Shown: positions 9,856-21,204 of the stretch, one piece after another
Numbering within the stretch: position 1 is the stretch's first letter
Layout of the letters: each line of letters starts with the position of its first letter
DNA from: Pyropia haitanensis
Lineage: Eukaryota; Rhodophyta; Bangiophyceae; Bangiales; Bangiaceae
DNA length: 64,000 nt
Assembly: GCA_008729055.1 (NCBI GenBank)
Contig: SDUX01000011.1
Location: 248,001-312,000, forward strand
Direction: 5' to 3'
The notes under the pieces: model-generated
The model's database searches: none
What the model was told of the DNA's origin: nothing
Seen by the model: the letters and a program-made list of their open reading frames with translations, nothing else
Position numbers and translations under genes: made by a program

Positions 9856-11213
9856 TCACTCGTCCCGGTTCAAGCTCGCAATAAAATCGGCGCGCATACT
9901 CGGCGGCACCTTGCTGAGGTCAATCCCCACCTTTTCCGCCGCCGCCACCACCGGATCTACCGCGGCCGCCGGCTCGGGCGCCGCCGCCGCCGCCGCCGCC
10001 GCTCCCGCGGCGGGCGGCGCCTCAGCACGGCCAAAGCCCGTCGCGAATGCGGACCGCGCGCTCGGCTTGCCACCCGACGCGGCCGCCGCGCGCGCGGCGG
10101 CGGCGGCGCCGAGGCGGCTCTGGAAGGTCTTGCCGCCCACCGACGAGCCGCCGGCGACGCCACCCTCCGAGCCGTCCAAGCTCCGGTCGTCGGGCGACAG
10201 CCCCGGCCCGCCCTGCACCAGCATGTCGTGGTCAAACACCACGTCCGCGACCGGCGGCGCGCACTCCATCCGGCGCTCGGTGGAAAAAGTGGCGGTGCCC
10301 ATGCCGCCAAAGCGGCACACCGTCGACGCGCGGTGGACCATGTCCGGGCCGTCAAACACAAACCGCTCGACGACCTCGCCGCCGTCGTACGGGGTGATGA
10401 GGTTCAGCCCGCCCGCCGCGTCCATAAAGTACGTCCCCGCAATGGGCACAATCTCCGCGTAGCCGCGGTCACGGAGCATCCGCCCGCGCGCGCCGCCCGA
10501 GCCGCGCTCGGGGACGAGCGCAAAGACCGTCTCGCCCGCGTGGTTCTCGCCCTCTGCGTCCCACGCCATGGTCGCCTGCCACGTCACGTGGCAGCCGCCA
10601 ACCACCTCCTCGTCGGCGCCCACGTCATTGTCCGCACACAACGCCACGATGCGCTCGTCCGTCGGTGGCAGGACGACCATCTTGATCGCCGACTCGCCCG
10701 TCTCGGACCGCCGAAACGCCAGGTGGTGGGTCACCCGCCAGGACGCCCACGTGCCGGCGCGGGCACGGAAAAAGGTCATCGCGTCGGTCGGCGTCACGGG
10801 CTCCGTGCCGGTCAGGCGGGCGCCCGCGTTGGCCGCGTCAAACGCGGCGCGCTCGGCGGCCAGCTCCGCCGCCGACAGGCCGTCATTGTCGTGCAGCTCC
10901 GCCATCGGCACGTCCCGGATGGCGTTGCTCCATATCGCCGCCGCCGCGGGGGTGCCCGCCGAGACAAGCGGGAACGGGTCCGCCCCGCCGCCGCCGTCGC
11001 CGTTGCCGTCGCCGTCGCCGCCGGGGGGGGGGGGGGCGAAGCCGCCGCGTCCGTGCCGCCCGACCCACCGGCCGCCGCGGGGCTGGACAGCGTCATAGCC
11101 GGGGCGGCCGCCGCGCGCCGCGGACGCCGGCAGCCACGGACGCTGATGGCCCGGGTGGGGGCGGCCGCGAGGGGGCACAGGCCCGCAAAAGCGGGCACCC
11201 CAGGCGGGGCCAT
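9856..11213 (-). CDS. cpeS: CpcS/CpeS-type phycobiliprotein chromophore lyase
   Basis: CpcS/CpeS lyases attach bilin pigments to cysteines of phycobiliproteins during phycobilisome assembly. The core is unmistakable: DAMTFFRARAGTWASWRVTHH, LAFRRSETGESAIKM, VGGCHVTWQATMAWD, ENHAGETVFALVPERG, RGYAEIVPIAGTYFMD, ERFVFDGPDMVHRASTV and RFGGMGTATFSTERRM follow in family order. After the lipocalin-like barrel comes an unusual tail of about 130 residues, rich in Ala and Ser, ending in LSKVPPSMRADFIASLNRDE. Upstream, a plastid-transit-like sequence MAPPGVPAFAGLCPLAAAPT begins at 11213 in a different frame and meets the lyase frame at a run of 14 G on the plus strand (11023-11036). A length error or slippage there would restore one protein of about 450 residues. 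Without it, the lyase frame stays open upstream with no convincing start. Confidence 0.92.
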
Positions 11214-12282
11214 GACGAGATGGGGGAGGGGGGGGCAACGGCAGCGGCTCAGAAGAAAGAGTAGCGGAGCACGGGGAGAGCAGGGGGGGAGACGGGGAAG
11301 AGACGGTTCCGGGGAGCAAGACAGCGTCACGCCACCTCCGTGCCACCCGCCACACGCTCCGACCCACACCAAGCGCTTCGCGGGGCGGCTGGAATACGGC
11401 ACGTGCACGGCCCCGCGTCGAGATGGCCGCGCGTGTGAGCCGCAAAAACCCCTCTAGCCGCGGGCAGCTGCAGCGAGGAGCGGCGTCGCGACCCCGCCGT
11501 GGCGGCTCGAGGTCAGCTGGGACGTGTAATTGCAGTACAACTTCTACCGTGCTCTGTAAGAGTGGGCAACCTGATCTCGATGCCACGTTCCCGTAGGTGC
11601 ATACGGGATCTATCAAGTCCCTGAGATTTGTTCTCGACATTTCCCAGGCCCACCTCGACCAACTTCCACTCGATCTGGCGGTGCCCGCGGTTCACGCCGG
11701 AATGAATTAGACCGCTGCTCAGCGGGCGGCGGCGGCACCAGGGCCGGCGCGGCGCATCGACCGCCCCCCCCATGCGGCACGCACCCGCCGCACGTCGTCG
11801 CCACGTCGGCCGTCGCCGCGGCAGCCGGCGTGGCGAGCCGGCCTGGGAGAGGCCGTCGCCTGGCCACCCCGCCGCCGCCACCGCCACCGCCACCGCCACC
11901 GCCGCCGTCGCCACCGCCACCGCCGCCGCCACCGCCACCGCCACCGCCACCGCCACCGCCACCACCACCACCACCACCACCACCACCGCCACCGCCGCCG
12001 CCGCCACCGCGGCGGCCACCGTCGTCGCCGCCGCCGCTGCCGCCGCCCCTGCGTGGCCCCGCCGCCCGTGTCGCCCGGGCCGGGCCGCTTCTCGGCGGCC
12101 GTACCGGCGTCGGCGGCGTCCCGACGCGCGGCGGCGCATCCACCCCCTCTGGAGCCCACCACCCTCCCCCCCTCCCGCCCCCCCCTGACACCTGCAGGTA
12201 ACCGCGCCAACCCCGCCCGCGGCCGCCGCGCCGGCGCCAGTGGCAGTGACGGCGGGCGGCGGCGGGCGCGCGGCGGCGGCGT

Positions 12283-12351
<69 letters not shown>

Positions 12352-12880
12352 GGCGGCGGCGGCGGTGGCGGCGGTGCGGGCGCCCCGCCTGGCGGGTCGG
12401 CTGGCGGTGGGGGTGGTGGTGGTAGGCACGCGACGGAGACCGGCGCCCCTGGCGCCGGTGCCGGCCGCCGCTGCCACCGCCGGCCGGACGTCGACGGCGT
12501 CGCCCTGTCCTTTCGTAGATCCGCGCCCCCACCCCCGCGTCGCCGCTGTCGACGCGGGCCGCTGCTGCCGGCGGTCGTCCTCTCTGACGACCATCCCCCC
12601 TCCTGTACGGCCACCGCACGCGGCGTCCCGCCTCGAAGCTGCCGTGCCGCCCCTCCTGTCTCGCCCCCGCCGTCTACGCCCCCCCCCCCCTTGCTCTTCC
12701 TGCTCTGCACCCCCCTATATCTCGTCTCTGCCGCCGCAACGGGATCCTCACTGAAGGGCTACCCCCTCTTCCATCCCCCGCCCTCTCCCCCCCCCCCACG
12801 CCCGCAAACTCTCTTTCTGGCGCCCTTTCCCTTTGTTCGTGGTGCCGGCTGCACTGTAGTAGCCGCGGCAGTGTCGCACC
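11214..12880. other. Repeat-rich intergenic region between divergent genes
   Basis: This region separates the divergently transcribed CpeS and CRAL-TRIO genes. It is dominated by trinucleotide repeats and by C-rich promoter-like sequence in the last 250 bases. About 11500-11720 has lower GC and no recognisable feature. No gene is supported; the many open frames are products of GCC/GGC repeats read in every frame. Confidence 0.5.
11873..12365. repeat. GCC/CCA and GGC trinucleotide repeat tracts
   Basis: Two blocks are visible. From about 11873 to 12020 there are imperfect (CCGCCA)n and (CCA)n units. From about 12283 to 12365 there is a nearly pure (GGC)n run of more than 25 units. Such tracts can form G-quadruplex or hairpin structures and are prone to length change. 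Confidence 0.85.
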
Positions 12881-13987
12881 ATGGCGTCGTCCTACCTACC
12901 GCGGATGAGCTTGTTCCGCTCCCCCCCCGACGCGGCCGCCGCGACGACCGCGCTGGCCACCCCCTGGACCACCACTGACCCCGACGTGGAGAACCTGTCC
13001 CCCCCCGAGCGCGCCGCACTGAGCACCCTCGCCACCGCCGCGGCGCCCATCATGGCGCGCGCCGCCGCGGCGGCCACCCCCCCCACCCCCCCCGACGACC
13101 TGCTGCGCACGGCGGCGGCGTCCGCCCTAGCGCGGGACGCCGTCCTCCTCACCTTTCTCCGCGACGCGGGCGGGGACGTCCCCGCCGCGGCGGCCGCGCT
13201 CGACGCCACCCTCCGCTGGCGCGCCAAACGCCGCGTCGCGGCGGTGCCCCCGTCGGCGGTGGACGCCGCCGACGCGACCTTCCCGGCGTACCTGCTCGGG
13301 CCCGCGTGTGACGACCCAGCGCCGGGGGGGGCGGGGCTGCTCGCGTACGCGGCGCTCGCCCAGTTTGAGCGCAAGACCGTCCGCCGGGCGGCGCTGCTCG
13401 ACGCGGTCATCGCGGCGTGTGAGGGCATCTTTTATCGAGACCCGCCGGGAGGGGCGCCGCCGGCAGCGGGGGCGGGGGGCTCCCCGTGGCCACCACCGAC
13501 GCCGCCGACCGCCGCGACCAGTATCCCCGGCAGCGGGGCGGGGGGGATGGCCGGCCGACCCTGCCGGCGGACGCCCGTCGTGGGCGGCCGCCGCTCGCGG
13601 CGGTTCACCGTCATTATGGACTTTACGGGCTGGTCCGCGACGCGCAACGTGGACCTGCCCGTCTTTCGGGACGTCATTAAGCTCTTCTTCACCCACTACC
13701 CAGAGCGCCACGGCCGCTTCTACCTCGTCAACTACCCGCTGAGCGTGTACGCAGTGTACAAGCTGCTCGTGCCGCTGCTCGGCGCGCGGGTCATCCGGGA
13801 GATCCGGTGGGTGCCCGCGACGGGCGAGGGCGTCGTGTCGGTGCTGCGGCGGGAGGTGGGCGCCGCGCGGCTGCCCCGGTGGCTGGGGGGGGACGCCGAC
13901 GAGCCGCTGCCGGTGGGCGTCGACGCCGCGACGCTGGGCGTGTTCCAGGTGCCCCCACTCGAGGGGGGGGGGGGGGGGGCGGCGTAA
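12881..13987 (+). CDS. CRAL-TRIO (Sec14-like) lipid-binding domain protein
   Basis: Sec14/CRAL-TRIO proteins bind and exchange phosphoinositides or other lipids at membranes. The 368-residue product has an alanine-rich N-terminal part with the CRAL-TRIO N segment (LARDAVLLTFLRDAGGDVPAA, then LRWRAKRRV at about residues 85-120). The lipid-binding core follows: FERKTVRRAALLDAVIAACEG, then after a Gly/Pro-rich loop FTVIMDFTGWSATRNVDLPV, FRDVIKLFFTHYPERHGRFY and LVNYPLSVYAVYKLLVPLLG at about 240-300, which are the classic ligand-pocket strands and gate helix. The loop at about 185-235 is longer than usual. The start at 12881 is in a caccATGG context. It ends in a short Gly/Ala tail encoded by a G-rich run. 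Confidence 0.9.
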   Translation: MASSYLPRMSLFRSPPDAAAATTALATPWTTTDPDVENLSPPERAALSTLATAAAPIMARAAAAATPPTPPDDLLRTAAASALARDAVLLTFLRDAGGDVPAAAAALDATLRWRAKRRVAAVPPSAVDAADATFPAYLLGPACDDPAPGGAGLLAYAALAQFERKTVRRAALLDAVIAACEGIFYRDPPGGAPPAAGAGGSPWPPPTPPTAATSIPGSGAGGMAGRPCRRTPVVGGRRSRRFTVIMDFTGWSATRNVDLPVFRDVIKLFFTHYPERHGRFYLVNYPLSVYAVYKLLVPLLGARVIREIRWVPATGEGVVSVLRREVGAARLPRWLGGDADEPLPVGVDAATLGVFQVPPLEGGGGGAA

Positions 13988-16900
13988 GGGCAGGGGGGGG
14001 GGTAGGAAGAACGCTTGCCGGCAGCCAACCCGCCCGCGGTCTCTTGTGGTCCCATTTTTTGATGTCCCCCTGGGGCGGTCGCCGCGGGCATCCCCCCTGC
14101 TCGTGTGCGTGTCCGCCACACGCCGGTTCAGACCCGTGGATTCTCTCCTCCGCCGCCCCCGCCCCCCCCCCCTATTGTTGTCTCTTTTCTTCGTTTTCTT
14201 CCGACGTGCGCCGCCGCGCCCCCCCTCATTCCCCCGCTCGCCCCGCGCGCCACGGCAGCGGCGGTGCTGCAGTCCACGCGCAGTCGCTGGTCACTGCGGC
14301 CGTGGTTGTGGCGGCGGCATTGACGCCATCGGTGGCGTAGCACGGGCTCGGGTCGGAGTCGGGGCGCAGGCACTGGTTTTTTCTCGCGCACGGCGACGCC
14401 GCCCCCGCCCCGCATGTCCCCACCGTGTCCCTAGCACTCGACCTGCCACGGGCACTAGTCAGATGGGCTCACTCACACCGGGTGCGCGCTCACCCTCCAC
14501 CCTCACAGGCACAAGGCGGCCCACGCAGTGCGACGCATCGTGTCCGCAAGCACGCAACACCGCGGCGGCCACGCGCGGCGGCCGCCAACCGCCGCCCCCT
14601 GCGGGCGTGCCATACCCCACCAGCGTGCCCCTGCCGGCAGCGGACGCGCACGCGAGCGGGCCGCACGCGGCCGCCCCGCCGCGGGCGGCCCCGTCCCGCG
14701 CGCGGCCGCGGGGAAGGGGGCACAACGTCCCCCATCGGTGGGCTTTTTCCGCGACCGACGGCAAGCGGGTGGAGGAAGGGGGGAAAGAGGGGGTGCGAGA
14801 CGTGCCGGCCGGCGGCCGCTTGCACCGTGGAGGGGGCCTCGGGCGTGGCGGGCACTTCCCGCCGCCCCACTGGCGACGGTCCCGTCTGTCGCCGCCGACG
14901 GGGGCGCCGTCGTTGCCAATGCTGGCCGTCCACCCCTCCCGTGGGTGCCTACCCCCGCGGTACTGCCCACCGCGGGGTGGCCAGGCCGACGAGTCGCTGG
15001 GGTGGGCGCCCGAGGCGATGGGGGTGGGGGGCGCGTTTGTGTTGATAGCTGCTGCGCGGTGCGTTTGGGCGCGGCGCCTAGGTCATTGCTCGGGCCGCTG
15101 CCGTCGTGCCCCCTCCACGTGGCTACAGGGTCTGTAGGGCGACCGTCAAGATCGACTCCCACAACGACGGAGTTGATCTTTTCGCCCCGGCGGGGTCTGT
15201 GGCAAGGGACGTTGGGCGTCGGCTCCTCCCCACCCCCCCGGTGGTCTTCAGTACTGTACAGGATAGTTTCCTTAGCGTGCAGTACTCCCTAATGACGCAG
15301 GCCCCTGCTCTTCCGCATCGTCTCCACGCCTCCTCCCACCCCTCCACCAGCGCAGTGGGGTCAAACGCGCGAACGTCCGCGGATCTAAAATTCGCCGTCT
15401 GGGCGTGCCAACGGCCGTGCAAGGGGTCGAAAACCCCCCTCCCAGGGGTCTCTGGCCTCGATTTCTTGGCACGCCGACGCACGGCGCCGTACACTTTTGA
15501 GGCATGAGTTCCGGAGCACTTTTTTTTCCCAGCCGCCGTACGAGGACCCTGAAGCATGTCTACATCCTGCAGTATGTCACCGGAACCCGTGCTCGTCGTC
15601 CTCAGTCGCTACAACGTCAACAAAATGCACTTCGTCGTGCATCGCGTGCAATGCCTTGGCACGGGCTATGCACGGAGTGCACGGGGCAGCGCACGCCGTT
15701 GCAAGGAGCAGTGCACACCGACGCACGCCGGGCCCCGATCTACTCCCGTAGCAACCCAATCGGCAGTAGTTGGGCGACCCCAAAGGACGCCTTCACTCTC
15801 AGAAATCCAGCCTCATTGCGCCGGACGGCGACGGTTTCGAGGATAGCGCCAATGACCTTGCCTCATGGTCCAGCGCAGTACACATGCCACCCACACTTGT
15901 TGAATTGGGCCGTAGTAAATAATCTGGCAGCTCGAGACGGCCGTGCACAGCTGTGTGCCAAGGCGTGCACTTTGGCGTGCACTGAGTGCAAGGAGCCGTG
16001 CATCGAGTGAATAATTTCGTGCCAAGGTTGCACGCGGCGTGCAATCGTGCTCGCCCCCCCCCCCCTCTCACAAGCCCCGTCAGGGGCTATGCACGCCGCT
16101 GCACGTTGTCCCGGCGTTCGCGGGTTTGACACCACTGCGCTGCAGGTGACCGTGTGGAGGGGGGTGACCCCTCGTTGTACACGTACACGGTCTGTTGCGC
16201 GGCGAGTGACACTCGCGAGACGCCCCCCCCCTCCCCCCCCTAAACCCACCCAGATCGCCCCTGGACACACCCCACCCATCGTCATCGTCAGGAAGATCTG
16301 CACGCTGAAGAACACAAATTTTTATCCTTGTGTTATCCTTGAGAACATTATTCAGATTAGTGCTTTTGTATCCAAGGCGCGGTCTCGCGAGCGTCGGAGA
16401 CACTCGTGTTCAATATTGTATCTCGAGCCCGAGCGTCGCGGGTCTAGGCTTATCAGCCCGAGAAATGGAATTGTAGTGCAACGTCGCAATCCTCATCAGT
16501 CGTGGTCGATATGGTCCCATTTCGGCGCGACGGCCGGTCGGGAGCTCGCGGGCGCCACGTGGCCTGCCACGTTGGGGCTGCCCGTATCTAGGTCGCCTGG
16601 CTGGTCCTACTTTTGTGAGGCCTGGCCGTCGTTGGACTCGCCGGCGCTGGCCCCAGGTGCTCGCGCATAATATGATAGTGGGAGCCTACGCTTTACTGAC
16701 GGACGAGGCGGGCGTGCATCCGCGCCGGCTGCTGCGCAGTTTGCTTGCCGCGTCCGCCCGAGAGCTGCCGCATGCAGTTGGGAGGGGCATCGCCGTTCGT
16801 GGTAGGCGTCGCCGGCGGCCTCGGCGCACGCCATGCTGCTGACAACCTGCACTGTCCGTCGCCGCCGTCGCAGACGTAAACCGCGGTAGCTGGCATGCCG

Positions 16901-18474
16901 CGTCCGCCCAGCCACCGCCGCGCGCAGTTGAGGTTGGGGCTGTTGTCCGTGGTGTCCGTCACAGGTGAAGAAGGCGCCGGCCGCACTGGGGGGTGCACGA
17001 AGAAGAGAACACACAGTAAGAAAATAAACAATCAAACGTCACCGCCTTGCAAGGCACAAACACAAGAAGCACAAACAGAAAAGAAACTCATCTCACAGGT
17101 CATGCCAGCTGCGGTATACACGTGTTCTGCATCCATGTCGGCCTGGGGCCGCCGACATCCATAAGCAGCAGCCACCAACGCGCCGGACCTACCACCGATC
17201 CCCCCGCTGGCAACAACTTGTCCGCAAACCGCCCGCCGGGGGAACCCACCAGCAACCAAGTCGGCGGACGTGGCCGCCGGCGCCCACCACCGGCAACCAC
17301 CAACTCGGCCGACGAGGCCGCCGGTGCCCCCCGCCAGCAACCACAAGCCTTGTCATCCGGACCACCCGCTCCCTCGGCCAGCACGAGCGTGTCGACCAAC
17401 TTGGCGCAGACGCTTTCCACCGCCGGCGATCCGAAGGGAAATCCGAGCTGGAGGACAGCATGTCCCACGGTATGTCCTTGGCGAGGTTGCGGTCGCGGCT
17501 GCGAGATCGAACGACACCCCACGAGCTCGCTGCTCGCCTCAAGTAACGAGCTTATGGCTCAGTTTGAATGTGCCAAATGAGTGAAGTCGCCCCACCCGTG
17601 TACATAAGTACCATTCAACCACGAGAGGCCCCACGAGACCCACGCGAGTCGAGCGGACGAGCCCCAGTTCTGGCATTTCCACGAGACATAGGCGCGTGAG
17701 ACGGCGAAAGTAGCCTTGGTTCACGCCGACGCGCTATCCCGGACTATTTCCCTTGGCAAACGTCTGCATAAGAATTTTCCTTCTTCAAGGTTTTCCCGGA
17801 TACCTCGTACCAGCCAACGTTTTGGGCCTCAGTCAGTCTTTGTGACGATCACGGCAATGATTGACACCTGCGCCACGCTGCCCTCCACCCCGCAGATCAC
17901 CGCCCAAACGGGACCCGCCCGTGCTCGTGCCCCGTTGACGGTCCATGGCGGGTGCCGCCGCGGCCGCCCGCCTGGCACACCGCGCGCTGGCACGCCCCGC
18001 CCGTCCGCCGTGGCGGCGCACCCCCCCTCGCCGCCGCCTCCGTTCGGCGCGTGGCTCGCCGTCACGTGGTTGCAGACGGGTACGCGGCGCCGGCTGCCAG
18101 GCACGCGGCGCGGGCTGCCGGGCACGCGCGTGCGGCCGGCCGCTCCCCACCTGCGCACCGCACGGGGGTGCGCTGGCCATCGCGCGGCCGGGGTCGTCCT
18201 TTGCGGTCCTCCCCGCCCCGCCTCGACCCCCACCGATCGGGCACGCGCCCGCGCATCGCTGTGTTCCCAGTCGTAGCGTCACCGCGGGGACGAGCGGCTG
18301 CCGCGTTTTTGCCCGTTGCGTTTGTAAGGCCGCCCCCCTCCAGCCCCCACCCCGCACCGTCCCCACTCCCCCGTCGCCCCGGTACGCTCGCGTCCCCCCC
18401 CACCCCTCCCCCACCTCCCTACCGTTTCCGGTCCTCCCCCCCCCCCCCCCCCTCCCCTTGCCCAAACCATTGCA
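13988..18474. other. Long region without a supported gene
   Basis: Open frames are frequent in the GC-rich parts (14.0-15.1 kb, 17.9-18.4 kb) but carry only Arg/Pro/Ala composition. 15.5-16.1 kb contains the degenerate inverted repeat listed separately. 16.3-16.6 kb and 17.55-17.9 kb are distinctly lower in GC and may be remains of old mobile DNA. At 16.7-17.0 kb the words gccgcgtccgcccrr and gcagttg recur about 160-170 bases apart, suggesting a partial tandem duplication. A minus-strand frame over it encodes a hydrophobic start but lacks an ATG. The last 100 bases are C-rich leader sequence of the next gene. Confidence 0.45.
15635..16051. repeat. Degenerate inverted repeat rich in gtgcac words, MITE-like
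   Basis: The left arm (15635-15674, containing gtgcaatgccttggcacggg and ending tatgcacgg) matches the reverse complement of the right arm (15996-16051, which contains ccgtgcat, cgtgccaaggttgcacg and gtgcaatcg) with gaps. Further gtgcac and gcaagga words lie in mirrored positions inside both arms. The intervening 320 bases are not coding. This looks like an old, mutated foldback or MITE insertion. The boundaries are approximate and no target duplication is evident. Confidence 0.45.
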
Positions 18475-20429
18475 ATGAACGCCACCATGGCCGGCGCGCT
18501 CGTCGCGGCGGCCACGGCCATGCCGGCCGTCGGCGCCCCCCCCCCCCCTTTGCTTGTGAGCTCTTTGCCTGTGCCACCGCCGGCGGGGCGGCGGCGTGCA
18601 CGCTCGACGCCACGGCCACCACCGCGGCGCGGCTATCGACGTGCGCCGACTGGTCAACGCTGCCCGGCGCGTGTGGCGTCTTTTGTACCGCCGACTGCCG
18701 CATCGTCAACCCGCCGTGTGCGTCGGACGGGCGCGCCTACTGCAACGAGTGTGGCCTGGCGGCGACGGTGTGCCGGGGGGGGTTTGCCGTGACGGGGCCC
18801 GTCGCGGGGGCGGTGTGCTCGTTGGAGGGGGGGCCCGTGCTGCCGCCACGGCCGACGCGCGAGCCGCGTGAGGACGATGACAATGGCGGCGACGGGGGTG
18901 GCGCAGATGACGACGGAGAAGAAGACGACAGCGAGAGCAGCGACGAGAGCAGCGTCGAGGACGAGGAAGAGGAAGAGGGTGGGGAAGCGGAAGAGGACGA
19001 GGACGAGGAAGAGGAAGAGGAAGAGGACGAGGAAGCAGACGAGGGCGAGGAAACGGACGAGGGCGAGAAAGCGGAAAGTGGCGAGGAGGAGGACGAAGGC
19101 GGGGATGAGGACGAGGACGAGAGCAGCGACGAGAGCGAGGTAAGCAGCAGCGACGATGACGAGGACAGCAGCAGCGACGAGGGCGAGGTCAGCAGCAGCG
19201 ACGATGGTGAGAACAGCAGCAGCGATGAGGACAGCAGCGACGACGACGACGACGACGCGGTCGTTGCTCCGCGTCGGCCGTCCCCCCCGCCCGCCGCCGC
19301 CGGCGAGGCGTGTGCGTCGGCCGTCCTCCTCTCCTCCACCCCCTGCGCCGCCGGCCTGGTGTGCGTCCTCGACGACCTCGGCTTCCTCACCGCCGACATC
19401 CCCGACAAGGGCACCTGCGTCGCCGCTGCCGACGCGGTCCCCGTCGGCCCGTGTGCCGACGACCTGTGCGACGTCGCCGGCGCGGCGGCCGTGTGCGAAT
19501 TCAATGGCCGCCCCGCCACGTGCGCGGCGTTTGCGCGCGGCGAGGACAATGGGCGGCGGCCGGGGGGGGAGGGCGCCGCCTGCTGCGCGGGCGGCAACTG
19601 TGGGTTTGTGCCGCCGCCGCCGTGCGCGGCGCCCCTGATTTGTGTGGTGCCGCCGCCCGTCGCGGCGCCGGTGGCTGGCTGCGGCGGCGCGCGAGTGACG
19701 CAGCCGACAGACCTCAACGATCGGGCGGTGGACGACGTGATTGCAACAGTGATGGCCGCCGAGGGTGAGGACGCGGAGGAGACGGACGCGGAGGAGACGG
19801 GTGAGGTGGCGCAGCCGAAGCTGGCGGCCGCCACGGGGGTGGCCGGCGTCGCGCCGCAGTTTGGCACGTGCGGCTACAACTGCCGCAGCCGGGAGGTATT
19901 CCGGCCCGCCAAGGCTGCCTACTGCTGCCGCGTCGAAGGGGCGCCCTGCCCGCCGTCGACGGCGCCGTCGACGTCGCCGTCGACGGGGCCGCGGGCGCCG
20001 CGGCCCGCGCCGACGCTGCCCATCCAGGGTAACTGCTTCAGCAGGGAGGTGTGGTCGGCTGCCAAGCGGGCGTACTGCTGTGAGGTGAAGGGACTCGGCT
20101 GCCCGCCGCCCGCGGAGACGGCTGAAGCAAAGGCCAAGGCCAAGCCGAATGCCAAGGCGGCGGCCGCGTCGACGCTGCCGCTCCAGCGCAACTGCTTTAG
20201 CCGGGAGGTGTGGTCGGCTGCCAAGCGGGCGTACTGCTGTGAGGTGAAGGGCCTTGGCTGCCCGCCGCCCGCGGCGACGGCCGAGGCCGAGGCCGAGGCC
20301 GAGGCCACGCCCAAGGCCAAGGCGGCGGCCGCGTCGGTGTCGCCGACGCCGCGCGCCAGCAGCCGGCCGACAGTGACCCCGGCCGTGGCGGCCGCCGCCG
20401 CCCACCCATCGGGCAGCCCTTGTGCATGA
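18475..20429 (+). CDS. Secreted Kazal-like, acidic, Cys-repeat protein (one frame break)
   Basis: A signal peptide (MNATMAGALVAAATAMPAVG) starts at 18475 but changes frame at a run of 13 C (18536-18548) before the mature protein. The mature part begins FACELFACATAGG and contains a Kazal-like module, with PPCASDGRAYCNECGLAATV recalling the C.SDG..Y.NEC signature of Kazal serine-protease inhibitors. Next comes a very acidic Asp/Glu/Ser region of about 130 residues (18.87-19.26 kb), then a Cys-rich segment with CC and C..C pairs. The end holds three short modules of the form C.SREV(W/F)...K.AYCC.V.G..CP, starting near 19866, 20034 and 20190; the last two are almost identical. Such secreted, acidic, Cys-rich proteins could act in the cell wall or bind calcium, but that is inference. 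Total length is about 650 residues. Confidence 0.75.
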
Positions 20430-21204
20430 GGCGGTGGCGGTGGCGGCGCTAGGACTGATCCCCACAGGTGGGATGGCGTGGGGCTCAGCGGTGGCGTGTG
20501 GTCGTCGCCCCCTGCTGCTCCCACACGAGAGGGGACGGGTGGATAGCGGAGCGCGCGCGCGCCGCGTGCCTCTGTTGGATAACTCTTGTTACTTTACTCT
20601 CCTACGTGTACTAGCTCTCTGCGACAGCAGCCCCGAGAACGGTGCTGTCGCCACAGGGTGCCGCACTGTTCCTGTCTTTCTTTTTGCTATGCTTGGTTGC
20701 AGCCGAGCGGGGGCGGTCGCGTGGGCGACCGGGCTCGCGAGAGACGCGACGCTCCCACCGAAAAACAAAGCCAGTACATGCACGTGCAGTCACTGTTTCG
20801 TCGGTGTGGACATTCTCCCGCCTCGACACAGTCCTCGCCATGCCGGGATCAATTCCATCGGGGCGTTTCCCCGCCGGCGTCGGCGCGACGCGCGGCAGCC
20901 GTCGCGCGCCGGCGACGACGGCGAGGCGGCGGCCAAGTGGCCGGCGCGCTGCGCTCGCTCATCGGCGCGGCCATCGAGCTACTGCTGGCCACCTTCCCCA
21001 CCCCCCCCCCCCCACCCTGCGACGCCTCATCCCCCATCCTCCTCTTGTGCGGCCCACCACAGGCCATCTGACAACCACGGTTGTCTCTCTCTCCTCGAGT
21101 GCCGCCTCCACGGTCCTTCCTTCCCCCCAGCCGCCGCCGTGGGGGAGTCGCCTTCCCCCCCCCCTCGCGGCGGCGCCCCCCCCTTTCCCTTTCCCCTACC
21201 CGCC
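20430..21204. other. Intergenic region upstream of URB1
   Basis: The first 400 bases are of moderate GC with no recognisable gene. From about 20900 the sequence becomes GC-rich, and the last 100 bases (21100-21204) are a C-rich, TC-rich leader running into ccATGG at 21205, similar to leaders of other genes here. Confidence 0.45.

Noticed and set aside
11772..12754. Several long alanine, proline or glycine frames over trinucleotide repeats
   Set aside because: All six frames are open because of the (GCC)n tracts, so openness carries no information.
16693..17031. Minus-strand frame beginning with a hydrophobic, signal-like stretch
   Set aside because: There is no ATG at its start, no domain, and the region contains a partial tandem duplication that can create similar peptides.
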